Of a stretch of 64,000 bases of DNA, positions 60,516 through 64,000 are shown one piece after another; the first letter of the stretch is position 1, and the number at the start of each line of letters is the position of its first letter. The notes beneath the pieces were generated by a model. The model worked only from the letters and a program-made list of their open reading frames with translations. It was not told the origin of the DNA and did not search any database. The stretch is taken from positions 5,890,001 through 5,954,000 of the forward strand of contig JALGAS010000001.1 of assembly GCA_023078685.1 (NCBI GenBank). The letters are read 5' to 3'. Origin of the DNA: Neopestalotiopsis rosae (Eukaryota; Ascomycota; Sordariomycetes; Amphisphaeriales; Sporocadaceae). Both the position numbers and the translations under genes were made by a program.

Positions 60516-62006
60516 TCATACCGGAGCCCACCCCAGATCAAGTTCGGGCCGTTGCCACAAATCCTTTTCGGAAAGCTTGCCTCTATACTTGAAGCCCTCA
60601 CCGTATACCGTGTTGACGATTCCCCGGACTATCTTTAGTCGTGGTAACCTTGTTGCCATGTTTTTCAGCAGGTCGTCTACAAGCTCATCAATGTCAGCAT
60701 TCTTGTCTCTTACGTAGTTGTATAGACAGAGATACTCCAAAGTCGGCGGTAGTGCATCGATGAGCCTGGTGGGAGGGGCCTCTGCCAGCCGGCAAGGAGA
60801 CTCGTGGCTATCATTCGGCCCAAAGAGAAATCTAAGATTGAGACTCAAGTGTGTCAAGGCGGTGAAATCGTGCAGTGAGCCAATCGTGTATCCGTATTTG
60901 CGTGTGCTTGGCACCAGGCCGACGAGCAGAGGCCGCGAGGTGTCGGACTGGCCCAGGTCTAGATCGAAAAGGTCGTCTCTATCCCTAGCGTGATAGTCTT
61001 CCCAGCTCTCGCCCAAGCCTTCTTCATACTTCTCAACGCCGTCTGGTTCCTCGTATCCCATACCTCCAGGTGCGCCGTAGACCTCAGTCAATACGGCCTT
61101 TTCATGATCTAGGTCTAGCACCCAAAGAGTCTCCTTGTGGTCAAGAAGTGCTTTGCTCAAGTCCTTGACCGCAAAGGACCAAGACCCCCCGTCTATACTC
61201 CAAAGCCCGCCATACTGGAAGTGGAGCTCTTCGAGTCTCCTGGGAATCCGTAGAATGGTTGCAAGCATGCCACTCGATATATCTGCGTGTTCTATGCGAA
61301 TTTTCTTCATGTCCGAAGTCCCTAGGGGAAACAACACACGATTTGCGTCGTTCTCGGCTATCCCGTCCATAACGATGGCCTCCAACATGGGGAGACGGTG
61401 AAAATAGCGAAAGAAATTCAATAGCTCCACCCTCTCATACGAGCGACCGTCATTCGAATAGTGAATTGAAGGTATGAGCTCAACACGCTTGACACGTTGA
61501 AGTCCAGGTTGCGGGATGAGCCCATAGTTAGATCTTTGGAGGTAGTGCCCAAGCAAAATCCCAACGCTTCCCAAGTAGAGGTTGGTAACGTTCTTGCAGA
61601 GCGATACCAGGATCATGATGGCTGCAGACGCATAATCCCAGTTATGACGATCGAATCCTTTTGGTGAATTGGGTACCTGGCCTTGGAGCTGGCGCTTCTT
61701 CCAGTCCAGTGCTTTGATCATGGAAAACGTGATACCATCACCCATCGGCAGGCCCCGCACGTAGGATTCGATGGTGCTATGAACATCATCTTCCACCGCG
61801 ATCGCCGGCTGCAGAAGTCTCGGGTCAATCTCCCTGTCATGGCGGACAACACGCCTAATCGGGACCCCAACGGCGTACTCGTCGACAACGAAATCATCAA
61901 CCGTCAAGGCAAGCTCAGGTTGCTTGATATAGAGGCCTAACAGGTCATACGTCTTGTCGATATCCTTGACGTCGGCGACGCGAATCCTCTTGAAAGACGT
62001 AGTCAT
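60516..62006 (-). CDS. F-box/leucine-rich-repeat-like protein of unknown function
   Basis: A single exon encodes about 497 residues from ATG 62006 (MTTSFKRIRVADVKDIDKTY); an upstream ATG at 62075 would add 23 unlikely residues. The protein is full of irregular leucine-rich units: LCKNVTNLYLGSVGILLGHY, YFHRLPMLEAIVMDGI, MKKIRIEHADISSGMLATIL, RLEELHFQYGGLWSIDGG and LTHLSLNLRFLFG. This is the usual look of fungal F-box-associated LRR proteins, although a clear F-box is not visible at the N-terminus. A Glu/Asp-rich stretch lies near residues 320-350. It may be a substrate adaptor for ubiquitin ligases; this is inferred from the class. Confidence 0.7.
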   Translation of the reverse strand: MTTSFKRIRVADVKDIDKTYDLLGLYIKQPELALTVDDFVVDEYAVGVPIRRVVRHDREIDPRLLQPAIAVEDDVHSTIESYVRGLPMGDGITFSMIKALDWKKRQLQGQVPNSPKGFDRHNWDYASAAIMILVSLCKNVTNLYLGSVGILLGHYLQRSNYGLIPQPGLQRVKRVELIPSIHYSNDGRSYERVELLNFFRYFHRLPMLEAIVMDGIAENDANRVLFPLGTSDMKKIRIEHADISSGMLATILRIPRRLEELHFQYGGLWSIDGGSWSFAVKDLSKALLDHKETLWVLDLDHEKAVLTEVYGAPGGMGYEEPDGVEKYEEGLGESWEDYHARDRDDLFDLDLGQSDTSRPLLVGLVPSTRKYGYTIGSLHDFTALTHLSLNLRFLFGPNDSHESPCRLAEAPPTRLIDALPPTLEYLCLYNYVRDKNADIDELVDDLLKNMATRLPRLKIVRGIVNTVYGEGFKYRGKLSEKDLWQRPELDLGWAPV

Positions 62007-62441
62007 GGGGTTGGTCGGTGCTGTTGCCTCAGCAAACCGGTATCGCCTGAAACCAGCAGATGGTGGGCTGCACACGGCACAATGAGCCTATAGAACGAAG
62101 CAAGGTATGTTGTCGCATCAGAGTGCTTGACAACTCGACGAAGCAACAGCGGAGGTCACGAATAAAAGTGCTGGTTGAGAGAACAGGACCTTGCAACATC
62201 GGTTCTGGCATTCTAGGGGACAGAAATTCAATCAGGAGAGCGACTGTGCCGCAACGTAATGAAAGTTTAATTCGACCTTGCCAGTTTCTGCCTAGCCTGC
62301 TACGATAGCTCACGGACCATGCTCCTAAAGCGTCGAGCGCTTCTTGGCAAACATATCTATTTTGATACGATTATGGAGACACTTATGAGGAGACATAGTA
62401 TAATTTGGCAGAGTTCATGATGCAATAAAACAATAGCGCCG
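62007..62441. other. Intergenic region
   Basis: Promoter of the LRR-like gene and 3' flank of the degraded secreted-protein gene. Nothing else is visible. Confidence 0.5.
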
Positions 62442-62947
62442 TTATCGTTGGTTCCGCCACCCAATAACGTACCGCGGCTGACATGTAAATATACCTCTAC
62501 CCGGGTCAACAACATCAACTTCGGTAGGCAAGGATGCGAGAACAGTAGTATGAACCTCAACTCTGGAGCTGTTATATAATGACCCCCTCCCATCCAGTAG
62601 CACAATGAACGTGTCTTTATATACAAAGCTTCCTTTTCCCGGACTAGTATGCCACATACGGCGCGATGCTTGACGATTGGCCTTCTCAAGGGCTAGTGCA
62701 TCATTGGGCTCGATGTACTTCTAGCAGTCTTCGTGGCTCGCACTATTAGGGACCTCCGCAAAGAATCGCGGTGGGATCAGTGCACTGCTGGCGTGCTTCG
62801 ACGTCACGAGGGGCAATATCGTCGCTGGTGGTTGGAGCCGCAAGGGCCAAGGTAACTTGGAAATGTCAATTGGGAAGTCTAAGAGGTGAAATTTCAAAGC
62901 CATCATGATGACTTACCGAGAAGAGCCATGGTTGCAAGGAGCTTCAT
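62442..62947 (-). pseudogene. Remnant of a small secreted protein gene (frameshift plus in-frame TAG)
   Basis: Exon 1 (62947-62917) and exon 2 from 62855 join in phase to give a signal peptide MKLLATMALLVTLALAAP and a short propeptide-like stretch ending VEARQQC. The frame continues to AILCGG, then hits TAA within a few codons. One base over, the frame PNSASHEDC continues, meets TAG at 62723-62721, and then stays open as KYIEPNDALALEKANRQ and SFVYKDTFIVLLDGRGS to 62442. One extra C in a CCC run and one CAG-to-TAG-like change would account for both breaks. No family is recognised. A short unseen intron is less likely because the gap would be only about 34 bp. Confidence 0.5.
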
Positions 62948-64000
62948 CGTGTAGATTCGTTTGGAAAGGACTTGTTTGGTTGTGTTTCGGAATGGGTGCT
63001 GTTTGGAATGATAATAATCACTCGACACAAGGCGCCGACAGGGTACTTTATACTGCGAAAAGCGATGCTGGCAGTCGTCGTCCCACGCCGTTCCCGGATG
63101 TTGGGTGCGGCGAAACCACCGCGCTGGGTCGCCGCCGATCTCCTTGGCACCTCTCTGTGAGCTCGTATATCAGGATGCGTGGGCGACTTTGGCCTACACT
63201 AGGGTCAAGTGGAGGCCGGATTGCCTGTTATAATGCCAGAGAGCAAGGGGATTGATCCACGTGAGACGAGGATTGGGGGGACGGAGACAGACCGCTTAGC
63301 GTGATTGGCGCCAGATTTTATCTAATCACTTTTTATCAGATCCATCTTATCAATTTCATCGGGCCTATACGCGAGACATGATGTCGTCACCTTGGGTGAG
63401 ATCTTCCCTGTAGATGCTTGCTCAAAATGGGTAGGTAGTATGATTGTACGCAAATGGGGTTCAATCACGGGGATTTCCCCGAAGGCAATACAAATCAATC
63501 TGCCAGTGTCGTAATGGTTGAGCTGGACAATATCCATTAATTGGAAACTCTTCTTTAAACGATCCCTGATCTAGTTCATCCACAAATAGTCTCTCCAAGA
63601 CACAGACTTTGTATGCAAAAAGAAGTTCGAATTAACGATTGAGGCGACGGCGGAATCGCCGAACTTGCGCAGCAAGGATCTCGATATCTATAAGCAGCGG
63701 AGAACCGAGTTGGAAAAGACAGTGTCCGCTCGGATCAAGTGTGGTTTGGAGGCAGTAGCTGAAAAATACCGCTGTTTGCATAGCTGGTCTGATGCGCCGA
63801 TTTGGTCCATGTTGCTTAGCAATGTTGAACACAACCAAGCATCAAAACGGCACACGTCCCTCAATATTACCGTAAACAACACATACAATCAGAGGAAAAG
63901 AGAACGAAAAGCATCATGCTCCAGCAATCTTGCAGTCGCCATCATCCACGTGGATCGCGTCAGAGCCGAGGTCGCCAAAATTGAGTGTCATCATCGTACC
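62948..64000. other. Intergenic region to the window end
   Basis: No gene can be supported. Short frames on both strands lack recognisable domains, and a gene continuing beyond the right edge cannot be excluded. Confidence 0.45.

Noticed and set aside
60171..60638. + strand frame of 155 codons
   Set aside because: No domain content, and its end overlaps the coding 3' end of the LRR-like gene on the other strand.
1..64000. CRISPR arrays, operons or tRNA genes
   Set aside because: No regularly spaced repeats, no polycistronic layout and no cloverleaf with a convincing A and B box were seen; the genome is eukaryotic.

Overview
The window looks like nuclear DNA of a filamentous ascomycete. Short GT-AG introns of about 50-150 bp, protein families restricted to or typical of fungi (FZO1 mitofusin, TAF14-type YEATS protein, Zn2Cys6 and bZIP/DUF3425 regulators, SRR1-like, EthD, fungal NLR), and an island of repeat-induced point mutation (RIP) all point that way. 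The gene mix suggests Sordariomycetes, probably Hypocreales; that placement is inference.

Layout. 0-12 kb holds conserved housekeeping and regulatory genes: an FZO1-like mitochondrial fusion GTPase, a TAF14-like YEATS protein and a large Zn2Cys6 regulator. 13-20 kb holds lineage-specific genes: an unrecognised spliced ORF, an EthD-domain protein, an SRR1-like gene with an in-frame stop, and a member of the family usually mislabelled geranylgeranyl pyrophosphate synthetase. 21-38 kb is rich in metabolic enzymes: a 2,2-dialkylglycine decarboxylase-like enzyme, a secreted GDSL esterase, a secreted type-B carboxylesterase, a frameshifted thioesterase-like gene, an MBL-fold hydrolase, two aldo-keto reductases, a bZIP regulator, a berberine-bridge FAD oxidoreductase and an SDR. 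No polyketide synthase, peptide synthetase or terpene synthase backbone is visible.

40.0-51.1 kb is an extremely AT-rich island with no open frame of 60 codons or more. It is a nest of transposons. A pogo/Fot1-like DNA transposon (42-bp TIRs, TA target duplication) landed inside a third aldo-keto reductase gene (AKR7-like, minus strand). A chromodomain-type Ty3/Gypsy element then inserted into that transposon. A Ty1/Copia 3' fragment and a Copia solo LTR lie inside the Gypsy element. All but the solo LTR are heavily RIP-mutated, and in-frame TAA codons also occur in the host gene within 40 bp of the TIR.

51.7-64 kb looks like an interaction or self-recognition neighbourhood: a small secreted protein made of two six-cysteine repeats, an ankyrin protein, a complete STAND/NLR receptor (Helo-like N-domain, NACHT, C-terminal repeat-like region), a leucine-rich/F-box-like protein, and the broken remains of another small secreted protein. 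Several genes carry single disabling lesions, so the window appears to be a decaying accessory region joined to a conserved block at its left end. Intron boundaries were called by eye from splice consensus and reading-frame continuity; where the phases did not agree I say so.
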